Below, in pieces: positions 8,094-15,934 of a stretch of DNA of 53,429 bases (its first letter is position 1; each line of letters begins with the position of its first letter). Source of the stretch: Alistipes sp. (GTDB lineage: Bacteria > Bacteroidota > Bacteroidia > Bacteroidales > Rikenellaceae); contig JAFOHD010000090.1 in the NCBI GenBank assembly GCA_017421945.1, positions 1 through 53,429 of the forward strand, given 5' to 3'. The notes beneath the pieces were generated by a model. It was not told the DNA's origin and did no database searches. It worked only from the letters and a program-made list of their open reading frames with translations. The position numbers and the translations under genes were made by a program.

Positions 8094-8374
8094 AACATTA
8101 GTGTTTTTATTGATTCAATGCCGAGGGTTGCAAAAAATATGCGAAAAAGGGGAGTGTGTATGCGAAAAAATGTGTTGTTGGTGTGTTGGCGTATGGTGGT
8201 GTGTGGGAAATGGTGTAGTTCGCAGTATGTCGTTCGTTGAATTCATGGTGCAGGCTTGGTGTGAAAGCGGACAAAAGTGGCATTGGTGAGAAGAAAAATA
8301 AAAGGAAATGTGGGGAGTCGGAGGTGGGCTGCTCTGTCTGGTAATTTTTTTATTCAAAAAAACACTTTTTTTAT
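8094..8374. other. Gene-free stretch, G/T-rich on the plus strand
   Basis: I find no credible gene here. From about 8141 to 8340 the plus strand is strongly G/T-rich and C-poor, with many GTG, GGT and TGTG words. It contains a direct repeat ATGCGAAAAA at 8139-8148 and 8160-8169 (21 bp apart). Overlapping small open frames on both strands have implausible compositions (runs of His, Thr and Pro). It may be a long leader, an sRNA region or regulatory DNA for the divergent genes at 8093 and 8446. Confidence 0.5.
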
Positions 8375-8405
8375 TTTGTGATAAGGAAAAAATGTGCTAT
8401 CTTTG
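8375..8405 (+). promoter_or_regulatory. Promoter of the cytochrome-SUMF1 cluster
   Basis: TTTG at 8375-8378, 19 nt, then TATCTTTG at 8398-8405, an excellent match to the Bacteroidetes consensus. The predicted start near 8411 leaves a leader of about 35 nt. Confidence 0.7.
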
Positions 8406-8445
8406 ACTCAATATTTTTAACCTCAAAAGTCAAGTTCGGAAAATT

Positions 8446-9978
8446 ATGTCAAAAACAGGTAGTAAGAAAATATTTCTTGCCGTTTTAGCAGGTCTTGTTA
8501 TCGGCTTTTCATTGATGATTGGATTCAACTATATGTGGGTGAATAGTTCAAAGAACGAGTCGTGCATGGCTTGTCATTTTCATCCCGAGTCGGATGCAAG
8601 TTGGAAGCAGTCGGTACACTACAACAATGGCAGTGGCGTGATGACCGATTGCGCAGCGTGCCACCTTCCTCCAAAGGGCTCGTTTAAGTATGTTAAGGCC
8701 AAGACTTTGACAGGTGTGAAGGATTTGTGGTCGTATATCACCAAAAATTCCGAGGATATAGATTGGGACAGCAAGGGCGAACTGGAGTATGCGCAGACGA
8801 TTGTTTACAACGAATCTTGTAAGGCTTGCCACGTGAATATATTTCCTTCGGGTATGAGCGACGAGGGGGTTACCGCTCACCTCTACTACGATGAGAACGA
8901 GGAGAAGCTCAACCTTCAGTGTATCAGTTGCCACCTTGACGTAGGTCACTACAACCCCAACTACAAGCACTCGGCCCTGACCGAGGCTCCCATTGTTGAG
9001 GATAGCGGCGTGGTGTATGAGGCTGCAACCGAGGTTACCGAGTTCAAGAACTTCGTGGAGACAGTTCCCGGCACGGGCGCATCAATCAGCATGATTGCCA
9101 TCCCTGGTGGCAGCTTCAAGATGGGTAGCTCGGAGAAGGAGCCTTTCCACAAGGCTAACGAGGCACCGCAGCGCAATGTGACCGTGTCGTCATTCTTTAT
9201 GGGTGAGGCAGAGGTTACCTGGGACCAGTATTGGACATTCTACAAGGAGACCATGTCGGAGGGACGTACTTCACCCGAGACTATATATGCCAACAACCAG
9301 CGCGAGGATTGCGATGCGGTGAGTGGTCCGACACCTCCATTCGGATTCCCTGACCAGGGATGGGGTATGGGCGAGCGTCCTGCAATCACCATGACCCACT
9401 ATGCTGCCGAGACATTCTGTCAGTGGCTCTCGCTCAAGACGGGCAAGAAGTACCGCCTGCCTACCGAGGCCGAGTGGGAATATGCGGCGCGTGGTGGAAC
9501 AGAGACTCCTTACTACTTTGAGGGTAGCCCAAAGAAATTCTCCGATGAGAGCTTCTGGAGTGGTTTGTTCGGTGCCGACACAACCGTCATCAACAGCTAC
9601 GTCATCTATGCCCACAATAGTAAGAACCGTACGCAGGAGCCATCAAAGGTGAAGGCTAACCCATTCGGATTGAAGAATATGTTGGGTAATGTCATGGAGT
9701 ATTGCTCGGACTACTATGCCGAGGATGCGTATGCCAAGATGCAGGATGGTGCTGTGAATCCAACAGGACCTGCCAGCGGTGAGGAGTATGTCGTGCGTGG
9801 CGGTTACTATGTGGACGACGCTGCCAACGTGCGCAGTGCGGCACGCCGCAAGACCGAGCATGACGCATGGCTCAAGACCGACCCACAGAATCCAAAGAGT
9901 ATCTGGTGGTACTCCGACATCAAGGGAATCGGTTTCCGCGTGGTATGCGAGGTGCCTGAGGGCGTTGCTGCCAACTAA
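8446..9978 (+). CDS. Tetraheme NapC/NrfH-type cytochrome fused to a SUMF1 domain
   Basis: The 510-residue protein joins two modules. Residues 1-170 are a NapC/NirT/NrfH-like domain: one membrane anchor (about 9-32) and four CXXCH heme sites at residues 40-44, 69-73, 125-129 and 159-163. Such domains take electrons from menaquinol at the outer face of the inner membrane. Residues about 212-505 form a SUMF1/formylglycine-generating-enzyme fold with MIAIPGGSFKMGS, RLPTEAEWEYAARGG, GNVMEYCSDYY, VVRGGYY and GIGFRVV. The paired active-site Cys of true formylglycine-generating enzymes is not visible, so the domain is probably structural or binding, as in GldK/GldJ. No nrfA catalytic subunit adjoins. 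It leads a cluster that also encodes ResB/CcsA heme attachment. The domain calls are firm; the function is unknown. Confidence 0.9.
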   Translation: MSKTGSKKIFLAVLAGLVIGFSLMIGFNYMWVNSSKNESCMACHFHPESDASWKQSVHYNNGSGVMTDCAACHLPPKGSFKYVKAKTLTGVKDLWSYITKNSEDIDWDSKGELEYAQTIVYNESCKACHVNIFPSGMSDEGVTAHLYYDENEEKLNLQCISCHLDVGHYNPNYKHSALTEAPIVEDSGVVYEAATEVTEFKNFVETVPGTGASISMIAIPGGSFKMGSSEKEPFHKANEAPQRNVTVSSFFMGEAEVTWDQYWTFYKETMSEGRTSPETIYANNQREDCDAVSGPTPPFGFPDQGWGMGERPAITMTHYAAETFCQWLSLKTGKKYRLPTEAEWEYAARGGTETPYYFEGSPKKFSDESFWSGLFGADTTVINSYVIYAHNSKNRTQEPSKVKANPFGLKNMLGNVMEYCSDYYAEDAYAKMQDGAVNPTGPASGEEYVVRGGYYVDDAANVRSAARRKTEHDAWLKTDPQNPKSIWWYSDIKGIGFRVVCEVPEGVAAN

Positions 9979-10034
9979 CGATTGACAATAATTTAACAAT
10001 AACTACTAATAATAACTACAAAAGTAAAACTACT

Positions 10035-11387
10035 ATGAGCAAGAACAAAATGAGCAGAAAGGACTTCTTGTCTTTGTCTGCAATTGCAGGTGTTTCAACT
10101 TTGGTTGGTTCATCAACACTTATGACCTCTTGTGGTGAGAAGGGTCCTGTTTACACTCCACTCAAGCAGCCAGGTGAGTACTACATCCCTGTGTTGAACG
10201 ATAAGGCCGACGACGGTAAGGAGCTTAAGGCTGGTGTTATCGGTTGCGGTGGCCGTGGTTCGGGTGCTATCTATAACCTTTTGGCTGCAGCTAATGGCAT
10301 CAAGGTGGTTGCTTTGGGTGATACTTTCGCAGACCGTTTGAATGGCCTCAAGAACAGTTTGGCAAAGAATGGTCAGGTGGTTGCTGATGACAAGTGTTTT
10401 GTAGGTTTCGATGCTTACAAGAAGGTTATTGATGCTGGTGTTGATATGGTTATCATCGCCACTCCTCCTGCATTCCGTCCAATGCACTTCCAGTATGCAA
10501 CAGAGAAGGGTGTTCACTCATTCCTGGAGAAGCCAATCGCTGTTGATCCAAAGGGCTACCGTACAATCATGGCTACTGCAAAGCAGGCACAGGCCAAGAA
10601 CCTGAGCGTAGTGTGCGGTACACAGCGTCATCACCAGCGCGCTTATGTTGAGGCTTTTGAGAAGATTCAGCAGGGCTGGATTGGTGAGATTACAGGTGGT
10701 AATGTATATTGGAATCAGGGTATGCTCTGGTATCGTAACCGCGAGCAGGGCTGGACTGATACCGAGTGGATGATTCGCGACTGGGTTAACTGGAAGTGGT
10801 TGTCGGGTGACCATATCGTTGAGCAGCACGTTCACAATATTGACGTATTCCTCTGGATGTCAGGCTTGAAGCCCGTCAAGGCTACTGCTTTCGGTGGTCG
10901 TCATCGCCGTGTTACAGGTGACCAGTACGATATGTTCAGCGTAGATTTCGAGATGGAGAACGGTATTCACCTCCACTCTATGTGCCGTCAGATTAACGGT
11001 TGCTCAAACAACGTAAGCGAGTTTATCCAGGGTACAAAGGGTTCTTGGACCAGCGCAAACGGCGGTGAGATTAAGGACTTGGCAGGCAACGTAATCTGGA
11101 AGTATGACGAGGAGGCGTTGAAGGCACAGTATCAGCAGTTCAACCCATATACTTTGGAGCATGTTGATTGGGTTAATCACATCCGCAAGGGCACTATGCA
11201 CGATGAGGCTACCGAGTGCGCTATCTCTTGCTTGGCAGGTGTGATGGGTCGTGAGTCGGCTTATACCGGAGCAACTGTTACTTGGGATGAGATTAGCCAG
11301 TCTCCACAGGACTACATGGCAGAGTTCAAGCATGAGCTCGGCAAGCAGGATATGGAGAAGTGTGTAGTTCCTACTCCTGGTAAGTAA
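10035..11387 (+). CDS. Exported Gfo/Idh/MocA family oxidoreductase
   Basis: The 450-residue NAD(P)-binding oxidoreductase shows the Rossmann fingerprint GVIGCGGRGSG near residues 67-77 and the family motif LEKPIAVD near 165, with a C-terminal alpha/beta substrate domain. It is preceded by SRKDF, a hydrophobic stretch and a probable lipobox (LMTSC, Cys about 33). The signal resembles a twin-arginine signal with R-K in place of R-R, so it is probably exported, perhaps already folded with its cofactor. Family members oxidise or reduce sugars; exported Bacteroides relatives act as glycoside 3-oxidoreductases. It lies 56 nt after the cytochrome gene and upstream of a cupin and a sugar isomerase. 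The substrate is not readable. Confidence 0.9.
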   Translation: MSKNKMSRKDFLSLSAIAGVSTLVGSSTLMTSCGEKGPVYTPLKQPGEYYIPVLNDKADDGKELKAGVIGCGGRGSGAIYNLLAAANGIKVVALGDTFADRLNGLKNSLAKNGQVVADDKCFVGFDAYKKVIDAGVDMVIIATPPAFRPMHFQYATEKGVHSFLEKPIAVDPKGYRTIMATAKQAQAKNLSVVCGTQRHHQRAYVEAFEKIQQGWIGEITGGNVYWNQGMLWYRNREQGWTDTEWMIRDWVNWKWLSGDHIVEQHVHNIDVFLWMSGLKPVKATAFGGRHRRVTGDQYDMFSVDFEMENGIHLHSMCRQINGCSNNVSEFIQGTKGSWTSANGGEIKDLAGNVIWKYDEEALKAQYQQFNPYTLEHVDWVNHIRKGTMHDEATECAISCLAGVMGRESAYTGATVTWDEISQSPQDYMAEFKHELGKQDMEKCVVPTPGK

Positions 11388-11413
11388 TCTTTTGCCGCAA
11401 GCGACAAGATAAT

Positions 11414-11454
11414 AGGGTGGGGCGGAGCTGCATAAGCTTTCACCCACCCTTTTA
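11414..11454 (+). terminator. Intercistronic hairpin with short U-tract
   Basis: AGGGTGGG (11414-11421) pairs with CCCACCCT (11443-11450), followed by TTTTA. The loop is long (21 nt) and the U-tract short, so it may be a partial terminator or mRNA-end stabiliser between the oxidoreductase and cupin genes rather than a full stop. Confidence 0.55.
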
Positions 11455-11466
11455 TGATTACATAGT

Positions 11467-11982
11467 ATGACAAACCGTCCCAAGATTGAGTTTATCGACC
11501 GTGAGTTGATGGATGACGTTGCCCGTCAGGCAAGACTCTCGCCACGCCAAAGGATGAATTACAATTTTCATCGCTCGGTGGATGAGGCTGTCAATCGTCT
11601 GCTAAATGTCATGCACCGTGGTAGCTATCTGCCTGTTCATCGTCACCTTAACCCCGACCGCAGCGAGAGCATAGTCGTTGTGCGCGGCAGGGTGGGAGTG
11701 ACGATTTACGATGATGCGGGAGCTGAGGTTGAGTGCCGCATGGTAGGCGAGGGGTGTGACTGTGTGGGTTTCGATATCGAGGCAGGTGTATGGCACGGCT
11801 TGGTGGTGCTTCGGGATGATACAGTCCTCTTTGAAGTTAAGCAGGGGCCCTATGCCCCCATCATGGCTGAGAACCTTGCTCCGTGGACTCCTGCGGTGGA
11901 TGATGCGGTTGCTGTGGAGAGGTTTGTCGCAGAGTTGGAAAGTAAATTCGAAGTTAATAATAAACTGAAACAATATGAATAG
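11467..11982 (+). CDS. WbuC-type cupin metalloprotein
   Basis: The 171-residue protein is a single cupin barrel with a short N-terminal helical part. Likely metal ligands are the histidines of LPVHRHLNP, the Glu of RSESIVVVRG and the His of AGVWHGLVV. The arrangement and length fit the WbuC cupin family, which is often found near polysaccharide or sugar-modification genes and whose reaction is not settled. It has no signal peptide, so it is cytoplasmic, unlike its two exported neighbours. Its stop overlaps the next start (ATGAATAG), so translation of the two is probably coupled. A role in sugar isomerisation or epimerisation is a reasonable guess from context only. Confidence 0.8.
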   Translation: MTNRPKIEFIDRELMDDVARQARLSPRQRMNYNFHRSVDEAVNRLLNVMHRGSYLPVHRHLNPDRSESIVVVRGRVGVTIYDDAGAEVECRMVGEGCDCVGFDIEAGVWHGLVVLRDDTVLFEVKQGPYAPIMAENLAPWTPAVDDAVAVERFVAELESKFEVNNKLKQYE

Positions 11983-12874
11983 AAAAGAGTTTTTGCAGAC
12001 ATCATTGATGGGCGCGGCTGCTGTGGCGGCAACAACAACAGGTGCAGGCCTTCTTACATCTTGCGCTCCAAAGAACAACACTCCTTTGCGTATCTCGTTC
12101 CAGGAGGGTACAGCTCCGGGTAAGACTCTGGAGGAGAAGTTCGACTACATGGAGAATTTGGGTATCGTAGGTTTTGAGCCTGGCGGTTGGAATCTGGCTA
12201 ACCGTGTGAACGAGTTCCAGCAGGCGTTGAGTGGTCGTAACATCAAGATTTCAGCTATCTGCGCAGGATTCTCAGGTTTCCTTTTGGCCGAGGACCCAGC
12301 TGTGAAGGCACAGTTTGATTCTACTATGCGCGATATCATCGCAGCGGCGGGTGAGCTTGGCTCGACAGGAGTGATTATGGTGCCTGTGTTTAACCACCAG
12401 AAGCCTTGCTTGCCTCACACTCTGGAGACTCGTCAGTATCTCTGCGAGCAGATGTATGAGTTGGGAGAGTATGCTCTGAAGCACAATACAACAGTGATTC
12501 TTGAGCCACTGAACCGTCGTGAGGCTCACTACATGCGTCAGGTGGCCGATGCTGCTGCCATTGCACGCGACTCAAAGAGCGCAGGTGTTAAGTGTATGGG
12601 TGATTTCTGGCATATGTCGGAGGAGACTTCAGACTACGCCGCTTTGATGGCTGCGGGTTCAAAGTATTTGCAGCACGTTCACATCGCAAGCCGTGGCACA
12701 CGTCAGATGCCAGGCGAGAATGGCGAGCTTGATAACTACGTAGATGGATTCCGTGCGTTGAAGGAGATGAACTATCCTTACTATGTGAGCTTCGAGTGCG
12801 GTTGCGCCGGCGAGCGTGAGGTGGTGTTGCCAGCAGCTGTTGAGCTGATGCGCAATCAGTGGGAGATGGCATAA
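11975..12874 (+). CDS. Exported sugar isomerase/epimerase-fold lipoprotein
   Basis: The 299-residue product has an xylose-isomerase-like TIM barrel (AP endonuclease 2 superfamily). Landmarks are the FEPGGW strand end, VILEPLNRREAHY with the catalytic-type Glu, and later Asp, His and Glu metal-site positions in CMGDFWHMSEE, LQHVHIASRG and YVSFECG. The N-terminus NRKEFLQTSL, then a hydrophobic stretch and GLLTSC, predicts a lipoprotein with a Tat-like (RK) signal, matching the Gfo/Idh/MocA protein two genes upstream. Related proteins isomerise or epimerise sugars or act as 3-keto-sugar lyases or hydratases. The start overlaps the cupin stop by 8 nt. Exact reaction not determined. Confidence 0.87.
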   Translation: MNRKEFLQTSLMGAAAVAATTTGAGLLTSCAPKNNTPLRISFQEGTAPGKTLEEKFDYMENLGIVGFEPGGWNLANRVNEFQQALSGRNIKISAICAGFSGFLLAEDPAVKAQFDSTMRDIIAAAGELGSTGVIMVPVFNHQKPCLPHTLETRQYLCEQMYELGEYALKHNTTVILEPLNRREAHYMRQVADAAAIARDSKSAGVKCMGDFWHMSEETSDYAALMAAGSKYLQHVHIASRGTRQMPGENGELDNYVDGFRALKEMNYPYYVSFECGCAGEREVVLPAAVELMRNQWEMA

Positions 12875-12937
12875 ATTGGGACTGTAATATTTTTATTTGG
12901 CAATTGGAGACAATTTGCCCAATTATTTACCGTAATG

Positions 12938-12982
12938 AAACTCCCTCTAAAGCCCGGGTAGGGTCGTAGGGGGAGTTTTGTT
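12938..12982 (+). terminator. Terminator between isomerase and phosphatase-superfamily genes
   Basis: AAACTCCCTCTA (12938-12949) pairs with TAGGGGGAGTTT (12967-12978) over 12 bp with one wobble, followed by a T-rich run. This suggests that the 8446-12874 genes form one transcription unit and the next gene begins another. Confidence 0.75.
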
Positions 12983-12997
12983 GTCAAACCATATGTG

Positions 12998-13873
12998 ATG
13001 AAAAGATATTTTTTGTTGGTGGCAATAATGATTGTCGCGATATTCTCATCGTGCAGCAGACGTCAGGCTGAGCATGTCTTCCTGATTGGCTTCGATGGCT
13101 GGGGCTCATATTGCATGGATTCGGTCGAGATGCCTAACACCCGAGCATTGATGGAGCAGGGCTGTTACACCCTCAAGAAGCGCACCGTTCTTCCATCGGT
13201 GAGCGCACCTAACTGGGCGTCAATGTTTATGGGTGCCACAACCGAACTTACGGGCTGGACAAACAATGGCAGGGAAGTACCCCTTACACCTGCTTATCAG
13301 AACGAGAATGGGGTATTCCCTACAATCTTCTCGCTTGTTCGTGAGCAGATTCCGGGAGCCAAAACGGCATGTATATATGAGTGGGGAGGTATCAAACCTC
13401 TTGTAGATTACCAGACTATTGATTTCTGTCATCAGGAGAGGGTGGAAAACATTACATCGAAGTCGGTGGAGTACATCACAAGTGTGAAGCCCGATTTTAT
13501 GGCTATCATCTATGACCATCCCGACCAGGTTGGGCACAGCAAGGGGCACGACACCCCCGAGTATTATGCCCGCATGGAGGAGTTGGATGCCTGTCTGGGT
13601 GAGATTATCGCAGCCATTCAGGAGGCTGGAATCCTTGAGCAGAGTATCATTATCGTTACATCGGACCACGGCGGCATAGGCTGCAGCCATGGGGGGCAGT
13701 CAATGATGGAGATGGAAACTCCGTTCATTATTGCGGGAAAGAATATCAAGCAGGGAGGCGAGTTTTCCGAGGTGATGTTGCAGCAGGATACTGCGCATAC
13801 CATTGCTGAGGCTTTAGGTTTGAAAGTGCCACAGATGTGGAACGGAAATTCTATGTCCCACGTCTTTGAGTAG
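12998..13873 (+). CDS. Alkaline phosphatase superfamily lipoprotein (phosphodiesterase-like)
   Basis: The 291-residue product carries a lipoprotein signal (IFSSC, Cys about 19) and the metal-binding set of the alkaline phosphatase/nucleotide pyrophosphatase superfamily: FLIGFDGWG (first Asp), the PSVSAPNWASM nucleophile region with Ser in place of the common Thr, YDHPDQVGHSKGH, and TSDHGGIG. It is short for the superfamily and lacks large insertions. It would hydrolyse a phosphate mono- or diester or a phosphonate in the periplasm or at the surface. The ATG at 12998 is preferred to the GTG one codon earlier. It sits 32 nt upstream of the ResB gene; no direct link to cytochrome maturation is known. 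Confidence 0.87.
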   Translation: MKRYFLLVAIMIVAIFSSCSRRQAEHVFLIGFDGWGSYCMDSVEMPNTRALMEQGCYTLKKRTVLPSVSAPNWASMFMGATTELTGWTNNGREVPLTPAYQNENGVFPTIFSLVREQIPGAKTACIYEWGGIKPLVDYQTIDFCHQERVENITSKSVEYITSVKPDFMAIIYDHPDQVGHSKGHDTPEYYARMEELDACLGEIIAAIQEAGILEQSIIIVTSDHGGIGCSHGGQSMMEMETPFIIAGKNIKQGGEFSEVMLQQDTAHTIAEALGLKVPQMWNGNSMSHVFE

Positions 13874-13905
13874 AGAGATTTAACAGTAAAACAAAATTAT
13901 AACAT

Positions 13906-15135
13906 ATGACCTTACAATGGGGTTATAAACGTGCATTTATGCGTTGCGGCTGTCTTGTTGTGGTGGGCGCAGTGCTTCAAATGGCGTTTGGTGATTTCGA
14001 TAACAAGTTCCTGCGCTATCCGTGGGGACTTATTTTCGCAATAAATTATTTGTATCTGCTGCTGCTTGTGTATGTGCAGTCGGCAAAATGGAAGTGGTTG
14101 CAACAGCTCTACGATGGCTATGCGATGGTGTCATCGCTTACGTCAATGATGGTGCTGACGATAATATTCGGCTTCACGCGTCAGGACCCCGCAACCCAGG
14201 GGCTGGTCGGTGCGCTGGGCTTTTCAAGGATGACCTCATCGTGGATATTCAACCTCATGCTGCTTTACTTTGTCAGTTCGCTCGGCGTGTGTGTGATGCG
14301 TGATGTGCACCATTGGCGCAAGGTGCGTTTGGCAGCCTTGATGTCGCACGTGGTGGTGTTTGTCGCCCTGTGTGCCGCCATGTTCGGCTCGGCCGACAAG
14401 GAGCGTGTGATGGTGGATTTGCAGCTCGACCGCATGACATATATGGGGCAGACTGCTGCGGGTGAGGAGCGTGAGTTGCCGTTTGGGTTGACTCTTAGGG
14501 AGTTTCAGATGGATGAGTATCCTGCAAAGCTGTATATCCTTGATGCGCAGACCGAGGAGTCTTCGCAGGAGTTCTTGTCGGCAGAGCATGTGGGTGCTGA
14601 GGCCGTAGTGGATGGATGGCGACTGCGGGTGAAGCAGAGCATTGACATGGCGGCTCGCATGCCCGAGAGTGACGTGTTTCGTGAGATACACCATGTGGGT
14701 GCTGCGCCTGCGGTTATGGTTGAGGCTGTCAGTGAGGCTACGGGTGAGAGGTATGAGGGCTGGGTGAGCTGTGGCTCGCACATCTTCGAGCCTGCATTCC
14801 TGTGGCTTGGTGAGCGTTATGTGGTGGCCATGCCACGCCGCGAGGCGAAGCGTTATCTTTCGCGCATCGAGATTATGGATGGCAATGGTGAGCTGTGGCG
14901 CGAGGATGTTGAGGTGAATAAACCCGCCCGTGTGGGTTCGTGGCGCATATATCAGGTGGGCTACAACACGCAGCTCGGACGATGGAGCACGTCGAGTGTC
15001 GTTGAGTGTGTGCGCGATGGCTGGTGGAGCGTAGTGCAGGTGGCACTGTGGATGTTGCTGGCGTCGGGCGTGGTTATGTTTTTAACGGCGCAAGGCAAAC
15101 GCCTTGCGCCTAAAAAGAAGGAGGAGAAGAGATGA
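13906..15135 (+). CDS. ResB-type cytochrome c biogenesis protein
   Basis: The 409-residue membrane protein matches the ResB/CcsB part of system II cytochrome c maturation, which with CcsA carries heme across the inner membrane and attaches it to CXXCH apocytochromes. There are four N-terminal membrane segments (about 10-30, 40-58, 70-92 and 105-125), one near 143-160, a large periplasmic beta-rich domain and a final membrane helix near 375-397. In many Bacteroidetes the two parts are fused as CcsBA; here they are separate genes with ATGA stop-start overlap at 15132-15135. The likely client in this window is the tetraheme cytochrome at 8446. Confidence 0.83.
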   Translation: MTLQWGYKRAFMRCGCLVVVGAVLQMAFGDFDNKFLRYPWGLIFAINYLYLLLLVYVQSAKWKWLQQLYDGYAMVSSLTSMMVLTIIFGFTRQDPATQGLVGALGFSRMTSSWIFNLMLLYFVSSLGVCVMRDVHHWRKVRLAALMSHVVVFVALCAAMFGSADKERVMVDLQLDRMTYMGQTAAGEERELPFGLTLREFQMDEYPAKLYILDAQTEESSQEFLSAEHVGAEAVVDGWRLRVKQSIDMAARMPESDVFREIHHVGAAPAVMVEAVSEATGERYEGWVSCGSHIFEPAFLWLGERYVVAMPRREAKRYLSRIEIMDGNGELWREDVEVNKPARVGSWRIYQVGYNTQLGRWSTSSVVECVRDGWWSVVQVALWMLLASGVVMFLTAQGKRLAPKKKEEKR

Positions 15136-15914
15136 GTTGGCAACAATTATGGATATTTGCCATAGCGGCAATCATCTGCTGGGTGGCTGGAGCTGCCGTG
15201 GCATTGCGTAGTCGGAGGGTAGGCGTGGCATCGGCATTGTCGGTGGCAGGCTCGCTGATATTCTTCTCGTATATTGTGGGTATGTGGATTGCACTTGAGC
15301 GACCACCTATGCGCACGATGGGCGAGACACGACTGTGGTATTCGTTCTTCCTCTCGGTAGCGGGCATTGCTGTTTACTTGAGGTGGCGATACAGGTGGAT
15401 ACTATCCTTCAGCACGATGATGTCGGTGGTGTTTATCTGCATCAACCTTTTCAAGCCCGAGATTCACAGCAAGTCGCTCATGCCGGCGTTGCAGAGTCCG
15501 TGGTTTGTGCCTCATGTGATAGTCTATATGTTTGCCTATGCCATGATGGGGGCGGTGACGTTGTTTGCCATATATCTGTGGTGGCGTTCTTCTCGCAAGG
15601 AGCCTTCGGCGGAGGAGATGGGTGTGTGCGATAATCTGGTGCGAATAGGCTGGTCGTTCCTCACACTTGGCATGGTCATGGGTGCGCTGTGGGCAAAGCA
15701 GGCGTGGGGTGATTATTGGACCTGGGACCCCAAGGAGACGTGGGCGGCGGCCACATGGCTCGGATATTTGCTCTACCTTCACCTGCGTCAGCAGACAAAG
15801 GATTATAATGTGTTGTTTGCACTGTTGATATTCGACTTTATAATGTTGCAGATGTGCTGGTATGGAATCAACTATCTGCCTTCGGCACAGGGCGCGAGTG
15901 TGCATGTGTATTAA
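15132..15914 (+). CDS. ccsA: CcsA heme-handling protein of cytochrome c maturation
   Basis: The 260-residue polytopic membrane protein shows the WWD heme-binding signature, WGDYWTWDPKETWA, at about residues 197-210. Flanking histidines (WFVPHV near 128, YLHLRQ near 221) would ligate heme. CcsA/CcmC-type proteins present heme at the outer face of the inner membrane for thioether attachment to cytochromes. The start overlaps the ResB stop by 4 nt, so the pair is translationally coupled. Length is at the short end for CcsA. A GH43 gene follows 20 nt later, an odd companion for a maturation protein. Confidence 0.92.
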   Translation: MSWQQLWIFAIAAIICWVAGAAVALRSRRVGVASALSVAGSLIFFSYIVGMWIALERPPMRTMGETRLWYSFFLSVAGIAVYLRWRYRWILSFSTMMSVVFICINLFKPEIHSKSLMPALQSPWFVPHVIVYMFAYAMMGAVTLFAIYLWWRSSRKEPSAEEMGVCDNLVRIGWSFLTLGMVMGALWAKQAWGDYWTWDPKETWAAATWLGYLLYLHLRQQTKDYNVLFALLIFDFIMLQMCWYGINYLPSAQGASVHVY

Positions 15915-15934
15915 CCTTAAGAAAACGCGATGAT

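Noticed and set aside
8041..8357. Small frames on both strands in the G/T-rich intergenic block
   Set aside because: One is Trp/Cys/Val-rich and the other His/Thr/Pro/Ser-rich, both direct results of the biased base composition; neither has a signal, motif or promoter.
8961..9978. SUMF1 domain as a true sulfatase-activating enzyme
   Set aside because: The paired active-site cysteines expected in the RGG-to-GFR segment are missing, and no sulfatase gene is present in the window.
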